A DNA stretch of 64,000 nt from Aricia agestis. Taxonomy: Eukaryota > Arthropoda > Insecta > Lepidoptera > Lycaenidae. Made by a program: the position numbers and the translations under genes. Below are positions 20,306 to 32,116 of the stretch, piece by piece. The notes beneath the pieces were generated by a model. That model was not told the DNA's origin and did no database searches. It worked only from the letters and a program-made list of their open reading frames with translations. Position 1 is the first letter of the stretch, and each line of letters begins with the position of its first letter. The stretch lies in contig NC_056415.1 in assembly GCF_905147365.1 (NCBI RefSeq), forward strand, positions 14,898,001-14,962,000. The letters are read 5' to 3'.

Positions 20306-20599
20306 AAAATAAATAAAAAATGTTTTATTTCTGAGTAAATTTGAATCAAATTTTTTTAGAATGTCTACCTGATGCCTACCACCGGTTCGGGAACTACCCC
20401 GGCGAGAAGAACCGGCGTAAGAAACTCGCACGGGTCCCACATTTTACCAAAAAAGTGAGAGAAAATTGTTCTTTTTAAAATAAAGTTTACAATTTTGTAA
20501 CTTAATATTATATACAATGTCAACATACATAATTGTAAGTCATAATATAATAATGTAGAAGTAGCCTTGCAAGAAGCCATCCTACTACCAAGATGTGCA
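20306..20599 (-). mobile_element. 5'-truncated LINE 3' end next to the receptor gene
   Basis: Reverse-complement match to the 3' end of the LINE at 61830-62110: ORF2 stop region (GGATGGCTTCTTGCAAGGC), CTTACAATTATGTATGTTGA, GTTTCTTACGCCGGTTCTTC, CGGTGGTAGGCATCAGG and the AATAAAACATTTTT end. Truncated at about 20599 just inside the last ORF2 codons. Same orientation as the receptor gene. Confidence 0.88.
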
Positions 20600-20658
20600 A
20601 GACTACCAAGATGAAGGTAGTGGACATAGTAGCATCGGTCGGACACCACATTTACTTT

Positions 20659-21867
20659 TTATATCAAATGAAATATCTGTATAACTAGAACCAGGTAGGT
20701 CGAACAAATACCGAGTAACTTTAGGAGTACCTGATTGTTTAATACGAACATATCGTACACAGACATTCGCATAGGTGCCACCTCCACTAAATCAAGGAAC
20801 AATTTCGCTTGATTTCTCAACGTTTTATGTAAATTGTAATCCATAATGATATTATTCAGATGAACTTTTGTGTCGTATGTTTTAGAATTTATGCTGTGAC
20901 TGACATAACATAGCGCACTAACGACGGTCACCTCGACTAACAAGTACGAACTCATTATCACCGAAGACTGAGATTCGTCTAAGTTGCAGATATAGTGTAT
21001 ACATATACATATAGTGAGTATGATGAACAGGAAGGTAACGGAAACCGCTAAAAGTAGATGACTGTTGAACGCACAGTTGATCTGTCCGCATGTGTTTCGG
21101 AGTATTTCGTATGTCAGAGTAAGAGATTTTATCTTCTGCGACTTTTCACTTAATGGACTTATCACACTTCGATAAGAGGCGATTTCTTGATCACTTGATT
21201 GCGATGATGGTGTGATAACTTCGTAGCTACATGGTCCGCCATCTAAGTTTCTAAACTCCAAAATTTCCTTCTTCAAAATATCGTTTAGGATTTCCAATCT
21301 AATACTTATAACGTGAACGAAAACTACGACGGAGAACATTTGGACATAACGTTGAAAGTTGAGAGGTACATTCAAAATGCGTTGACCCAAAGGGAAGGCG
21401 TGGATGATCCCAACCAAAGTGTACAATATTATAAGTATACTGCAACATACGATAAGCAAACTCAGCAGCCTAAGTCGATATTGCTTGTAGTGATGTTTTG
21501 TAATAGTTAAACCTTCGTCGATTGCCGCTAAATTCGTCATAATTCCAACGAATTGCCCGTTTACAGTAATGTCCATCGTGCTCCAAACGAACTGAGAGAA
21601 TATAAAGATAGATGAGATTTCATAAATTACATAAAACACTCTAAATGATGACTCCTCGTTTCCCACTACTTCCAAGGTATAAGCTACGTGACAGAGAAGA
21701 AAAACACCCAGAAGAATCATCATAATGCCAATAAAAATCTTCATTTTTCTACTCAAATACGTTAACTGTCCGTCTTCCAAACTGTACCTAAATATGCCGA
21801 AGCACTTCTCCAGTACTGTTAAAGGTTTCAGCATTGTCACTAAATCCATTGCTGAATTGTTTTCCAT
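20659..21867 (-). CDS. Gustatory receptor (insect 7-transmembrane chemoreceptor), single exon
   Basis: An intact 402-residue frame. It is rich in hydrophobic helices: about 45-65, 75-97, 137-160, 173-195, 268-290, 298-320 and 378-400. It carries the gustatory-receptor C-terminal signature as STYLVLVIQI near residues 389-398 (family motif TYhhhhhQF, with Phe replaced by Ile). The length fits the family (350-450). Such receptors act as ligand-gated channel subunits in the dendritic membrane of taste neurons, with the N-terminus inside the cell. Several lepidopteran receptors of the putative bitter group are intronless, which this one resembles; the ligand cannot be told. The start ATG at 21867 opens MENNSAMDLVTMLKPL, typical of these proteins. 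Neighbours on both sides are repeats. The first canonical poly(A) signal downstream lies inside a LINE fragment. Confidence 0.88.
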   Translation of the reverse strand: MENNSAMDLVTMLKPLTVLEKCFGIFRYSLEDGQLTYLSRKMKIFIGIMMILLGVFLLCHVAYTLEVVGNEESSFRVFYVIYEISSIFIFSQFVWSTMDITVNGQFVGIMTNLAAIDEGLTITKHHYKQYRLRLLSLLIVCCSILIILYTLVGIIHAFPLGQRILNVPLNFQRYVQMFSVVVFVHVISIRLEILNDILKKEILEFRNLDGGPCSYEVITPSSQSSDQEIASYRSVISPLSEKSQKIKSLTLTYEILRNTCGQINCAFNSHLLLAVSVTFLFIILTICICIHYICNLDESQSSVIMSSYLLVEVTVVSALCYVSHSINSKTYDTKVHLNNIIMDYNLHKTLRNQAKLFLDLVEVAPMRMSVYDMFVLNNQVLLKLLGICSTYLVLVIQIFHLI

Positions 21868-22094
21868 TTTATATTACGTTAGGTTCACGACAGGCAAATG
21901 GACAGTCTAAGAATAAAGAACCGCTTGGTTACTGCTCTACATTAACTTAATTGTTACAACGGTACTATCGATTGTTTTAATATTTTATGTAATGATCACA
22001 TAATACCGATAGAGGTCTGCAACATTACTATCAGAGAAATTGATTGGCTATATCTGCAGGGGGGGGGGGGGGGGGGAGTCAGGCATTTGCCCAG
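21868..22094. other. Upstream region of the receptor gene
   Basis: Presumed promoter side of the minus-strand receptor. No clear TATA box. It includes a MITE end fragment near 22027 (CTATCAGAGAAATTGATT) and an 18-G run at about 22060-22077. Confidence 0.3.
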
Positions 22095-22222
22095 CCCCCG
22101 TAGACGCTAACGCTAGCGCTAGCGCCACAAAATGTATGGATTTGACATTAGTATTCGCTAGCGAAGCGATGACTTATGTCAAATCGCATACATTTTGTAG
22201 CGCTAGCGTTAGCGTTAGCGCT
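22095..22222. repeat. Foldback element with GCTAACGCTAGCGCTA arms
   Basis: GACGCTAACGCTAGCGCTAG..., CACAAAATGTATGGATTTGACAT and the facing ATGTCAAATCGCATACATTTTG, TAGCGCTAGCGTTAGCG form a long imperfect hairpin about 125 bp long. Confidence 0.7.
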
Positions 22223-22284
22223 TTGCCACTTTTCTACAGGCCCTGGGCGGCAAATATGAGGGGCGGCAAAATTGACTTATTTCT

Positions 22285-22534
22285 ATACCTATAGTTTACC
22301 GGAGGCCCACTCCCCTACCCTTTTCCTTTCCCTACTCTCCCCTATTTCCTCCCGTACCCTCCCCTATTCCCTTCCGTACCCTCCCCTATTCCCTTCCCTA
22401 CCCTCCCCTATTACCCCTTAGAAGGCCGGCAACGCACCTGCAGCTCTTCTGATGCTGCGAGTGTCCATGGGCGACGGAAGTTGCTTTCCATCCCGTTTGC
22501 TCGCTTGCCCCCTTATTTTATAAAAAAAAAAAAA
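22285..22534 (+). mobile_element. Lepidopteran SINE-like repeat, copy 4 (5' truncated)
   Basis: Starts at TTTACCGGAGGCCCA, with CCCTACC/CCTTCC repeats, GCCGGCAACGCACCTGC and an A-tail at 22523-22534. The head is missing. Confidence 0.8.
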
Positions 22535-22620
22535 CAAAACTTCCAACCAAGCTATTATATAGTAATATTAAATATCAGACTGGAATGCAACAAACAAGTA
22601 TTTTAGAAAATACAAAAATA

Positions 22621-22679
22621 AACGGTTTAAATATATTCATTAGCTATCTAGTAAAGCTAATGAATATATTTAAACCGTT
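22621..22679. repeat. Near-perfect hairpin
   Basis: AACGGTTTAAATATATTCAT facing ATGAATATATTTAAACCGTT around TAGCTATCTAGTAAAGCTA. Confidence 0.7.
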
Positions 22680-22827
22680 TCGCCAGTAGAGTAATTATTG
22701 GCAATACTGTCGTGTGATGGAATTCAGACAACGGGCATTCTCGTGTTTTATCTACCTGATGAGTGACGTTACTAATTATATAACTTAATATTACGGCAAC
22801 AAAAGTCGATTAGAGTATCTGTAGACA

Positions 22828-22985
22828 TTAAGGCCGGTATAAATAGTCTTAAGATGCATCTCGGTCTCAAGACGCGGTTCGGCTCTATGATTGGTCCAAA
22901 TTTTGACAGCCAACCAATCACAGAGCCTGAACCGTGTCTTGAGACCGAGATGCATCTTGAGCACTGACTATTTATGCCGGCCTAA
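22828..22985. mobile_element. Foldback MITE with AGGCCGG ends
   Basis: AGGCCGGTATAAATAGTC, AAGATGCATCTCGGTCTCAAGAC and GGTTCGGCTCT at the left face their complements at the right (TTGAGACCGAGATGCATCTT, TATTTATGCCGGCCT). Confidence 0.78.
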
Positions 22986-23845
22986 AAGTCTTTGAAGTGG
23001 CTTTGCGAGTATTTTTCTCACTACAAGATACATATAGTGAGAAAAATACACCTACCTGTACATACTGCTAACAATCAGCACCCCAATTCTGTTTTTCTAC
23101 GAATTTGATTACGCTTTAGTAACTGCGAAAATATTCATTTAAGATTGCACATAAATTCTTCTTAGTTTGGGGTTAAGTCAGACATTTCACCTTTCAAAAA
23201 AGTTACGCCGCCAAAAATTTTAACCGTTAAGCTAGCTGCTAGAGCATATTATATTATATGCTCTAGCAGCTATCTAGTATATAATATAGCCTTTATTCCG
23301 GAAAAATGTATTGTTTCCGCAAGACAAATGCCGGGTATGTGAGATACATCTAGTACGAAATAAACTTATTATATTGTATGCCCAGCAGTGCTATTCTGGA
23401 ATCCAAAAAATTCCGTTCTGGTGTCTGGTAGTTGTGGCGACCTTGTGTGAACCAGCTGCCGATGTGGTCTGGGTCGACCTCCATTTGAAGCATTTCACGA
23501 TGATACGAGGCTGGCCTTCACAATTAATGTACATTAGATAAACATTTCTGGAGTACTAAGAATAAATATTAAGGAGAATGTTTGTGAAACAAATTATAAA
23601 GTTACTTCTTGACATTAATAATTTTCTTAGTTTATAGAAGTATTTATATTATACGCGTGTTACGTGTACCTACTTGTGTTTTTCAAAACTAGTGTTTTCC
23701 CAGGTACTTTTATTGAAAGCCTTAACTTTAAACATGATTTATATGCTTTATTGTCTGAATCATACCAAACTAAGATGTGAATAATCTTCAAAGCTTGGGA
23801 ATGTATTGTACCCTTGACCCTGTATACATTTTATCCATAAAATGT
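22986..23845. other. Intergenic with three small hairpins
   Basis: Hairpins near 23008-23052 (GTATTTTTCTCACTA facing TAGTGAGAAAAATAC), 23233-23272 (GCTGCTAGAGCATATTAT facing ATATGCTCTAGCAGC) and 23820-23850. A 76-codon plus ORF at 23311-23541 is unrecognised. No supported gene. Confidence 0.4.
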
Positions 23846-24046
23846 ATACAGGGTTTATAGGGTCGGCATACCTCGTGAAAGTAGCAACGCTGAAAGAGTA
23901 ACTTTTTTAAGCTTTTGTATGGATAAATACACGCTGGGGCGCTTGCACAATGCACAATTCAAATCACAAAAAAAAAAACTTTTTTTGTGCTGCTACCATC
24001 ACGGTGAACTCTATATAGAGACACATACATGTATTTTGCACCCTGC
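23846..24046. mobile_element. Foldback MITE, TACAGGGTGT family, copy 3 (diverged)
   Basis: TACAGGGTTTATAGGGTC, GTGAAAGTAGCAACGCTGAAAG and, on the other arm, GTGCTGCTACCATCACGGTG, CACCCTGCA. Confidence 0.6.
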
Positions 24047-24881
24047 ATTTATTGTGCAATTCTTTAAGTAGCATTCATCTATTTACTGCATTTAAACCTG
24101 CCTCAACATAAAACAGAGAATTAGATATGTAAGTATTTTTACCGCTTGTAGTCCACACAAAATCCTTTATGAACATTTGTGGAAACGTAATGGATACGGC
24201 AGCTGTAAATTGTCGATCTGGTGACAGAAATCCGGAGTAATGTGTCGGCATACCTCGAGAATGCCGTGCTATATGCCAACACATTCTTGAATATTTTTGT
24301 CACGCACTATCGCACTATCAGCAAGGTTGCTGTGCTACTTTTTGCTTGATTTTTATAGATAATGTGGGGTATTTTAGGGCTGAAGGTTGGTTATTCTATT
24401 ATGAGAAGATATTATAGTCTGAATAGAGGCGGGATTGCAGGTCTTCAAAATGTAGGACATTTAAGTAAAGCCTCAGTTGGGTTGGGTTGGGCCGAAAAAC
24501 GACACCACTGGGCACTGACAGATTTACTAAATTAGGGGTGGAAAAGCTATGTCTTAATACATAATATTATTATGTATAGCATATTTCAGTTAAAAAATAA
24601 AGTTTCTAAGAAAAGTATCGTAGCTTTGAGTCTAAAATGATATTTTTAAATTTTTAATGAAACTTTGGTAAATATTTATGAAAAGCAAAGTCTCAGTTTG
24701 TTAGCGACTTTGGGTTCCTATAGCATTAAAGGAATTCGATGCCGCTCACGGCAGATTAACTAAATTAAGGGCGGAAAAGTAATGTCTATATTCTAATATG
24801 TACTTAACATCATCAGTAGCACATTTCAGTTGAAAAAGATCTAAAAAAAGTGTAGTCAGTGTATGACTCCAAAATAATACT
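24047..24881. other. Intergenic, nothing recognised
   Basis: AT-rich. Two loosely repeated stretches (AGATTTACTAAATTAGGGG near 24520 and CAGATTAACTAAATTAAGGG near 24752, about 230 bp apart) suggest an old tandem duplication. No gene. Confidence 0.35.
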
Positions 24882-25016
24882 TTTAAAGGGGTACAAACCT
24901 TTGTGGCATATCTAGGCCGCCGCCATCTTGGTTTTTTTTTTAAATTTTGAAAAAAAAAATGATGGTGGCGGCCTAGATATGCCAGGCTCCATACAAAAAT
25001 GTTCGAACCCCTTTAA
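24882..25016. mobile_element. Foldback MITE with TTAAAGGGGT ends
   Basis: TTTAAAGGGGTACAAACC and GGCATATCTAGGCCGCCGCC face GGTGGCGGCCTAGATATGCC and GAACCCCTTTAA. Confidence 0.78.
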
Positions 25017-26051
25017 CGAAGTTTGATAAATGCTAACTGCAAGTCACAATTTTCCCAACTCTTTCGTCAAGGCTTCATCTGAAACCTCCTATGGGTGAAT
25101 AACCGTGGCACTCAGCATAATTTCGGACGGCGTATATCGTTAACAAAGGTTAGCGGCCTCTGATCTCTGTTCAATGTGAAAGCTCAGCACTGGCACTCCT
25201 CCAGAACGGGCCAAAGGAATGCAAATAATATATTAATATCGGTGACATTTTTTTTCACACTTAATCACTATCAAATTAAAGAGCAGCGAGAAATCTCCCG
25301 TGATTAATGTTGGTGAAAGCTTCGGATGCTTCGGTTATTTCTAGCCAGGAATGTGTGTTTGTAAACATGTTTGAAATGTTTTTATAAATATTCTGTAACA
25401 TTTTAAAGAAACTATACATAGTCCACTCTCGGGGCACGTAGAAAAAAGTATGTTGACTCATCTTGTCTGTTTGAGGAATTTTGCTTTTGCGCTTTTGGGG
25501 TCGAGAGACCGAAAGGGTCCCATATTTTTGCTCCAAGACCGTACTGTTAGTGATGTAACTAAAATATTAAATACCCTTTGAGTTGCGGCTGGAATAAGAA
25601 AAAATATGATAAAGACAAGACTAAGTATTTCAATAAGCAAGTAGGCCTCAAGTCTTCAAATACAAACAAGGTGCACATTAAGGTTTCCAAAATAAGGAAG
25701 TTGCAACACCAATTATCTTGATCATGCATAATCCTGTGATAGCTCAGCTGAATTCTTCGCATTTTTAAGCTGATGTTGATTATGGTGATGAAAATAACTG
25801 TCGTCTGATATGATGCAGGTTGGAATGCGGCGCATACCTGGCCTGCTCGGAACTGGGTCGCCCGGCCACCGGCGACACGGAATGTGGGACTTTTTATTGG
25901 AATTATGTAATGCCACTTGGCCCATGATGGACAATCATGGTTGAAACTTGAGAGGTATGGAGGGCTATGATTGCTTATCATCAAGCAATCGCAGACGAAC
26001 ATTGATGTACCTGAGTATACTCGATTGCCATGCAATTTTCGTGTTGGCGCA
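25017..26051. other. Intergenic; weak minus-strand coding-like segments
   Basis: Open minus-strand segments are at 25276-25540 (after an acceptor-like CATCACTAACAG, ending TAA) and 25850-26035 (before a donor-like AGCAG/GTATGC). Their text is not low-complexity, but no family was recognised and no convincing chain of exons could be built. They may be exons of an unknown gene or a decayed one. Confidence 0.2.
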
Positions 26052-26463
26052 TTAAGGGGGCGACCAACCCAAAATTATCGATTTTATAATTAATTTTTAT
26101 ACTTGAAAATAAGTCCCGAATTGTTTCGTTTTCTAAAATTAGATACTACATTATATTTCCAAGAATTCGATCTGAGCAAAAACACGATATCTTAAAATTT
26201 TCTTGATAGAAAAAAATCACAAAGATGCATCTAATTTTCACGAATTTTTCATTTATTGCCATACCCGTGCATTGAACTAAGTTTTATCATTAAGAAATCG
26301 ACCTAGCGGATTTTTAAAATGTTGTATATTTATCGAGTTATTGAGAAAAAACTAATTTGGCGATGAATCCGCGTCGTCCTTTTTCACCTGGCATATGAAA
26401 GACGGGCGTGAGTGTGAAGAAAGAAGGACGATGTTTGATTTTTTGGGTTAGTCGCCCTCTTAA
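26052..26463. mobile_element. TTAA-flanked MITE with GGGGGCGACCAACCC ends
   Basis: TTAA at 26052-26055 and 26460-26463. The inner ends GGGGGCGACCAACCCAAAA and TTTTGGGTTAGTCGCCCTC are 19-bp inverted repeats with two mismatches. TTAA target sites fit a piggyBac-type origin; no transposase. Confidence 0.75.
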
Positions 26464-26464
26464 A

Positions 26465-26632
26465 GGGTCACTCAAAATTTAGACTGCAACGCGACGCGTA
26501 GATGCATTTCTAAATGTGTATGGATTTGACAGATTATTTGCAAGACGTCTAACGCTCACGAAATCTGTCAATTCAGTACAAATTTAGAAATGCATCTACG
26601 CGTCGCGTTGCGGTCTGAATTGATTTGACCCA
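26465..26632. mobile_element. Foldback MITE, GGGTCA...CAACGCGACGCGTAG, copy 1
   Basis: Arms CTGCAACGCGACGCGTAGAT, GCATTTCTAAATGTGTATGG face AATTTAGAAATGCATCTACG, CGTCGCGTTGCGGTCTGAAT. A second copy lies at 34702-34860. Confidence 0.8.
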
Positions 26633-27810
26633 TACTCGCACTTTGTACAGGCAAGGGCGTCGCCAAGGGGGGGCAGGGAGGGGCAGCTGCCCCCCCCTAG
26701 AGATTCTAAAAATGTTGCCAAATATAATGCAAACAACGACTACTATAATTTTAAAATCTGGTAATTTAAAAAAAATATGCTGTACGCTGTACACTTATAT
26801 AAATTCAACTCCTTTTATTCTATTTTTGTAATAAATGTTATTATAACTTATTTATTTACAAGTTTTTATTGCATAGTCAAGAGCTCGTGCTCGTGTAGCT
26901 TTACACATTGGACTCTGTACTGTTTTCTCATTCATAGAGAAGGAGAAAAGTAGGTAAAGTCAACTGTCCCCCCCTGCGCCATCGGCTGGCGACGCCATTG
27001 TGTACAGGCCTTTATTATATTAATATATCTCTTATTTAATTATGTTGTAGAGGTACTAGATCAACAATGTAATATAATTTGGGCCGAAGCTTGACTGTAT
27101 GATGATTTTGATTGAAATATGATAATCGTAGCGTTCGAACCCGCAGCCATCGAGTTTAGCGCCGACTTGTTAACTAATGAGCCACGGAGGTTTAATGACT
27201 TAATTGCAAGCAGAGTTGCATTTAATGACTTAGGAGACGACTAATATCACAGAATATATAATAGTACAAGCTAATAATATGCTAGTCAATACTTATACTT
27301 TACTTCTATTTGAAAACCAGCCCATATCATACTAATATTAGTAGTAAAGTGAAGGAATACAAGAATAGTTCTAGTTTTATTTTAATCGTATAATATTTGT
27401 CACCAAACTGTAATATTCGATTTTATTGCAACGATTTCACACCTAGCATAAATGTCGCTCGCAATAAAATCGCAATTTATTTAATCACTGACAACGAAAT
27501 AAATATTTTAGAGTAGACAAATCATCAAAAAAACATAAAAACTTTAGACTGAAAAATAATGGATATCGGACTGCTAGCATTCAAATAAAGTTTTGTTCAC
27601 ACCTGTTAGCGACGAAATATTTTTGACTGGGACTTGAAATAACATAGAGACATCAAAATTTTCCTTGTGTAAATTTACTACACAAGGAAAATTTTGAAGT
27701 TACGAACGGTAAAGCTACGATTTGGTACAGTTCAGCAAAAACCATACTCCAAATTCGAATTCTTGCAACGAAAAGTTTTACCTGTTGCTTCTACTGGGAT
27801 TGTATAATAT
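26633..27810. other. Intergenic; tRNA-like SINE head and a perfect hairpin
   Basis: 27121-27190 read on the minus strand gives CCTCCGTGGCTCATTAGTTA and GCGGGTTCGAACGC, a pol III A/B-box-like pair, probably a SINE head. 27655-27697 is a perfect hairpin (CAAAATTTTCCTTGTGTA with its complement). A G/C-run-bearing stretch at 26640-26700 (GGGGGGGCAGGGAGGGGCAG) is a repeat end. No gene. Confidence 0.4.
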
Positions 27811-28127
27811 TTTTTTTTATGAAATAAGGGGGCAAACGAGCAAACGGGGCACCTGCTGGAAAGCAACTTCCGCCGCTCATGGACACTCGCAACATCAGAA
27901 GAGCTGCAAGTGCGTTGCCTTTTAAGAGGGAATAGGGTAATAGGGGAGGGTAGGGAAGGGAAGGGAATAGGGTAGGGAAGGGAATAGGGTAGGGGATTGG
28001 GCCTCCGGTAAACTTACTCACTCGGCGAAACACAGCGCAAGCGCTGTTTTACGCCGGTTTTCTGTGAGAACGTGATATTTCTCCGGTCGAGCCGGCCCAT
28101 TCGTGCCGAAGCATGGCTCTCCCACGT
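27811..28127 (-). mobile_element. Lepidopteran SINE-like repeat, copy 5
   Basis: Full length on the minus strand, with a small deletion in the GCCGGCC stretch (GTGCGTTGCCTTTTAAG). Confidence 0.85.
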
Positions 28128-29370
28128 ATAATGTATATGTATCACTATAATATTATTATAGTCAAAGGATGAAACGGTTTGAATGATCAGATAGTAAAAT
28201 TTCAATTTACGAAAAAGCATCAAACACATGAATTCGAGTCAGCACACCAATTTAAACGTGAAATATGGCTAATTACTTTTTTCTATAATAAAAACGCCGT
28301 AAACTGATGCAATTTGTTTACGAAAATGAATTGAAATGTTTATAAACATACAGCATGTATCATGGTCTATATCGAGTTGGCGCCGGCTGAGGTATAACAA
28401 GGACCAAGGATATATAAATCTAGATGTTCCGTCAGGTGTGAGGACATATTTTTTATTTATTCGAGGTCGCTTTAAACTCGTTAAAACATTTAAAATGATA
28501 CACACGTGGTTCGCTTGAACAGTTTTAGGAAACTAAAGCATGATTCATTACAGACATTATATTCATTTCACATTAACTCTGTTTTTTTTTATAAAGAATC
28601 AATAATTTAATTGCAAACACGCCATTGCGTCCATGAGATTTGACTCAAAGTTAGTTTGAAAAAGTTTGTAAAAAAATCATAATATTTAGTTTGGTTTGAA
28701 AAAATGCAAATTGAGACAAAATTCATAATCTATCATTAATATCATATTCTGTACCTCATTATTTTGATCATACCTTAGAAACTAAACATCTGAAAAACCC
28801 ATCCAATTTTTATGAAACGGAAGTATCTGATTATAAGACTTACACTTTGCAGTTTACACCCAGTTAATGGAAAAAGTTCATCCGGTACTAAAATGTGTTA
28901 CAGAAATAGCCCACTTACTGCTATTTCTTATAAAGCAGGAAATGCTTTGATTTGTTACAGCGTTGACTTTTATTCGTGTCGTGGTTTGGACAGACACTTT
29001 GTGTTAATTTCTAGCGTTCAGTAGAATGATGTTGATGATGTGCCGCATCTAGTATCCCTTTAATTAAGCAAATAAATGTCTAGATATAGAAAAATCTCGA
29101 ATTTTAATGATCACTGCCTACGATTAATCAAATATCTTAATATTTTTTAATAATTGTGAGTCTTTAGCGAGGTAATTACGGAGATAACCTTAAAGTACGT
29201 CAACCAATTAATGAGAATAGTATTTTTTTATTTGTAGCATTCGTATTTTGTAACTTCATAAGAAAACACTCCTCAAGGATTAATACAATTTGAGGATTAC
29301 TCATTTATGAGTGAAGACATTGAAAATAAAATACAACAAGAGTAATAATATACATGTAACTAGTTTATAC
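28128..29370. other. Intergenic, nothing recognised
   Basis: AT-rich, with ORFs of 60-80 codons that show no family likeness. Confidence 0.3.
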
Positions 29371-29714
29371 ATGGGAGAGCCATGCTTCGGCACGAATGGG
29401 CCGGCTTGACCGGAGGAATACCACGTTCTCACAGAAAACCGTCGTGAAACAGCGCTTGCGCTGTGTTTCGCCGAGTGAGTGAGTTTACCGGAGGCCCAAT
29501 CCCCTACCCTATTCCCTTCCCTACCCTCCCCTATTCCCTTCCCTTCCCATCCTTACTCTCCCCTATTACCCTATTCCCTCTTAAAAGGCCGGCAACGCAC
29601 CTGCAGCTCTTCTGATGCTGCGAGTGTCCATGGGCGACGGAAGTTGCTTTCCATCAGGTGACCCGTTTGCTCGTTTGCCCCCTTATTTCATTAGAAAAAA
29701 AAGAAAAAAAAGAA
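29371..29714 (+). mobile_element. Lepidopteran SINE-like repeat, copy 6
   Basis: Full length on the plus strand: ATGGGAGAGCCATGCTTCGG to CCCCCTTATTTCATTAGAAA and an A-rich tail. Confidence 0.88.
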
Positions 29715-30426
29715 GTTTTTCTTGGTCGTGTCGTAGTGCGGTTGGTTTTAAATATAATCTGAAAATTGTTAACATCGTTAACATGTTAGACTGGTTTTTA
29801 AACCAATTGAAGCTGCAAGTAAGCAATAACGTTATTTAGAGGTCCGTATTCCGTACCCAATGGATACGACCCTTTTACTAGGACTTCGATGTCTCTTCGT
29901 TTTAATAATAGTTAATATTAAAATATAATAAATAATTAACGGCGACTGCCATATAAAAGACACAACTTTTCCCAACTTTTTCTCTAATGGTACGGAACCC
30001 TTCGAACGAGTCCAACTGCAGGCGTAGCATGGTCACCTTAGAAACGGTTTCTTTCTACGAAGAATAGACAAAGTGACAGTTAGACAAGGCAAAGTGACAG
30101 TTAGACAATGGAAATCCGCCATTTTGTGGATAAAATCTGTCAAAATGTCGATACTTTCCCATGTCTACTGGTCCAACCACTTGGCCGATCTTTTTATTCG
30201 CTACACGTTTGAATGGCGTGTAAACTTTAATACAAAGGTTGTACTTGTTTCAAAATTAGGCGATTCGTATCCTGTCTCGGGAAACGGATGTATCAAAATT
30301 GATGCAATTGAAGTTTCTATCTTTTTTGATCAGGGATGCTTTGCAAGGCACCATTTTACCTATCCCAAAAATGTGCACGATGCCGTTGAAGAAGTTTTCA
30401 TTTAAAAAATTACGCCTGTATACAAT
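29715..30426. other. Intergenic, with a decayed repeat and one unrecognised ORF
   Basis: 29850-30008 carries GGTCCGTATTCCGTACCC and GGTACGGAACCCTTCG, fragments of a lepidopteran repeat also hinted at 40.9 and 48.6 kb. An ORF from ATG 30147 to TAA 30405 (86 codons) starts MSILSHVYWSNHLADLF. It has no recognised domain and overlaps no splice signal I trust. Confidence 0.25.
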
Positions 30427-30629
30427 CTCTCTGTCTAATATATAATCTAATATATAAAATTCACGTGTCACAGTGTTTGTGCGAGTACTCCTCCAAAACA
30501 GCTCAACCGATTTTAATTGAATTTTGTATGTACATTAGTTAGGCCTGATAATAGGTTTTTATCTACTTTTTATTTTGATACTAGAAATAATTTATATGGC
30601 GAAATAACGTTCGCCGGGTCAGCTAGTAG
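30427..30629 (+). mobile_element. Helitron-like short repeat ending CAGCTAGT
   Basis: Starts ATACAATCTCTCTGTC / CTAATATATAAAATTCACG, includes GTGTCACAGTGTTTGTGCG and CTCCTCCAAAACAGCTCAAC, ends CGCCGGGTCAGCTAGTA. Arthropod repeats with this opening and the CTAG end are usually classed as non-autonomous Helitrons; inferred here. Confidence 0.6.
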
Positions 30630-31575
<946 letters not shown>

Positions 31576-31925
31576 GAACTCATTATGCGAAGATCTTGCA
31601 TAACATTTGCATGATAAATTAAGGTGTCAAAATTGTAGACCGTCTGAATTGTGCCAATTTTCCCACCGAGTTTATTTTCTTTTCTTATTTTTTCAATGGC
31701 AACATCCATCAGATAATATGTATAGAGTTTTTTGCAGTTTAAATTAATGTTTGCTATTTATTATCACAACAATGCTTCACAATTTATGTTGGTAATACGT
31801 ATTTGTGAAATGTCCTGAAAAAAAAAGCTTTTATAGTATAATGGCATTATCCAATCTAGCGGCTAGATTTAAGGAAGGTAAGAAAGGGTATGGTTATTTC
31901 CGTACACAATAAATCAATACTTCCA
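31576..31925. other. Intergenic, nothing recognised
   Basis: AT-rich, no ORF or repeat recognised. Confidence 0.3.
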
Positions 31926-32116
31926 AACTAATATTATAAATGCGAAAGTGTTTGTCTGTCTGTCTGTTACCGCTGAACCGATTTTGCTGAAATTTGGCAT
32001 GGAGATACCTTGAGTCCCGGGAAAGGACATAGGATACTTTTTATCTCGGAAAAATGTACGGTTTCCGCGCGATAAACAAAATTTGGCGCAATGGAGTTGC
32101 GGGCATCATCTAGTAA
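31926..32116 (+). mobile_element. ATTATAAATGCG-type short repeat, copy 3
   Basis: CTAATATTATAAATGCGAAAG through GGAAAGGACATAGGATAC, ATGTACGGTTTCCGCGCG, ending GGGCATCATCTAGTA. Near full length. Confidence 0.8.

Noticed and set aside
20213..20440. Coding-like stretch with donor AAG/GTATGT below the receptor gene
   Set aside because: No acceptor upstream, and the LINE tail directly precedes it; the receptor already has a complete C-terminus.
25276..25536. Minus-strand ORF whose end (EITEASEAFTNINHGRF) recalls the C-terminus of zinc-type alcohol dehydrogenases
   Set aside because: The rest of the text does not fit that family and no neighbouring exon supports it.
25559..26035. 158-codon minus-strand ORF containing RVAGGRATQF, superficially like the start of a serine protease
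   Set aside because: No His-Asp-Ser catalytic surroundings follow, and the frame crosses a donor-like site; the likeness is too short.
27121..27190. Possible tRNA gene on the minus strand
   Set aside because: Box-like motifs are present, but no closed clover-leaf could be drawn by eye; it is more likely a decayed SINE head.
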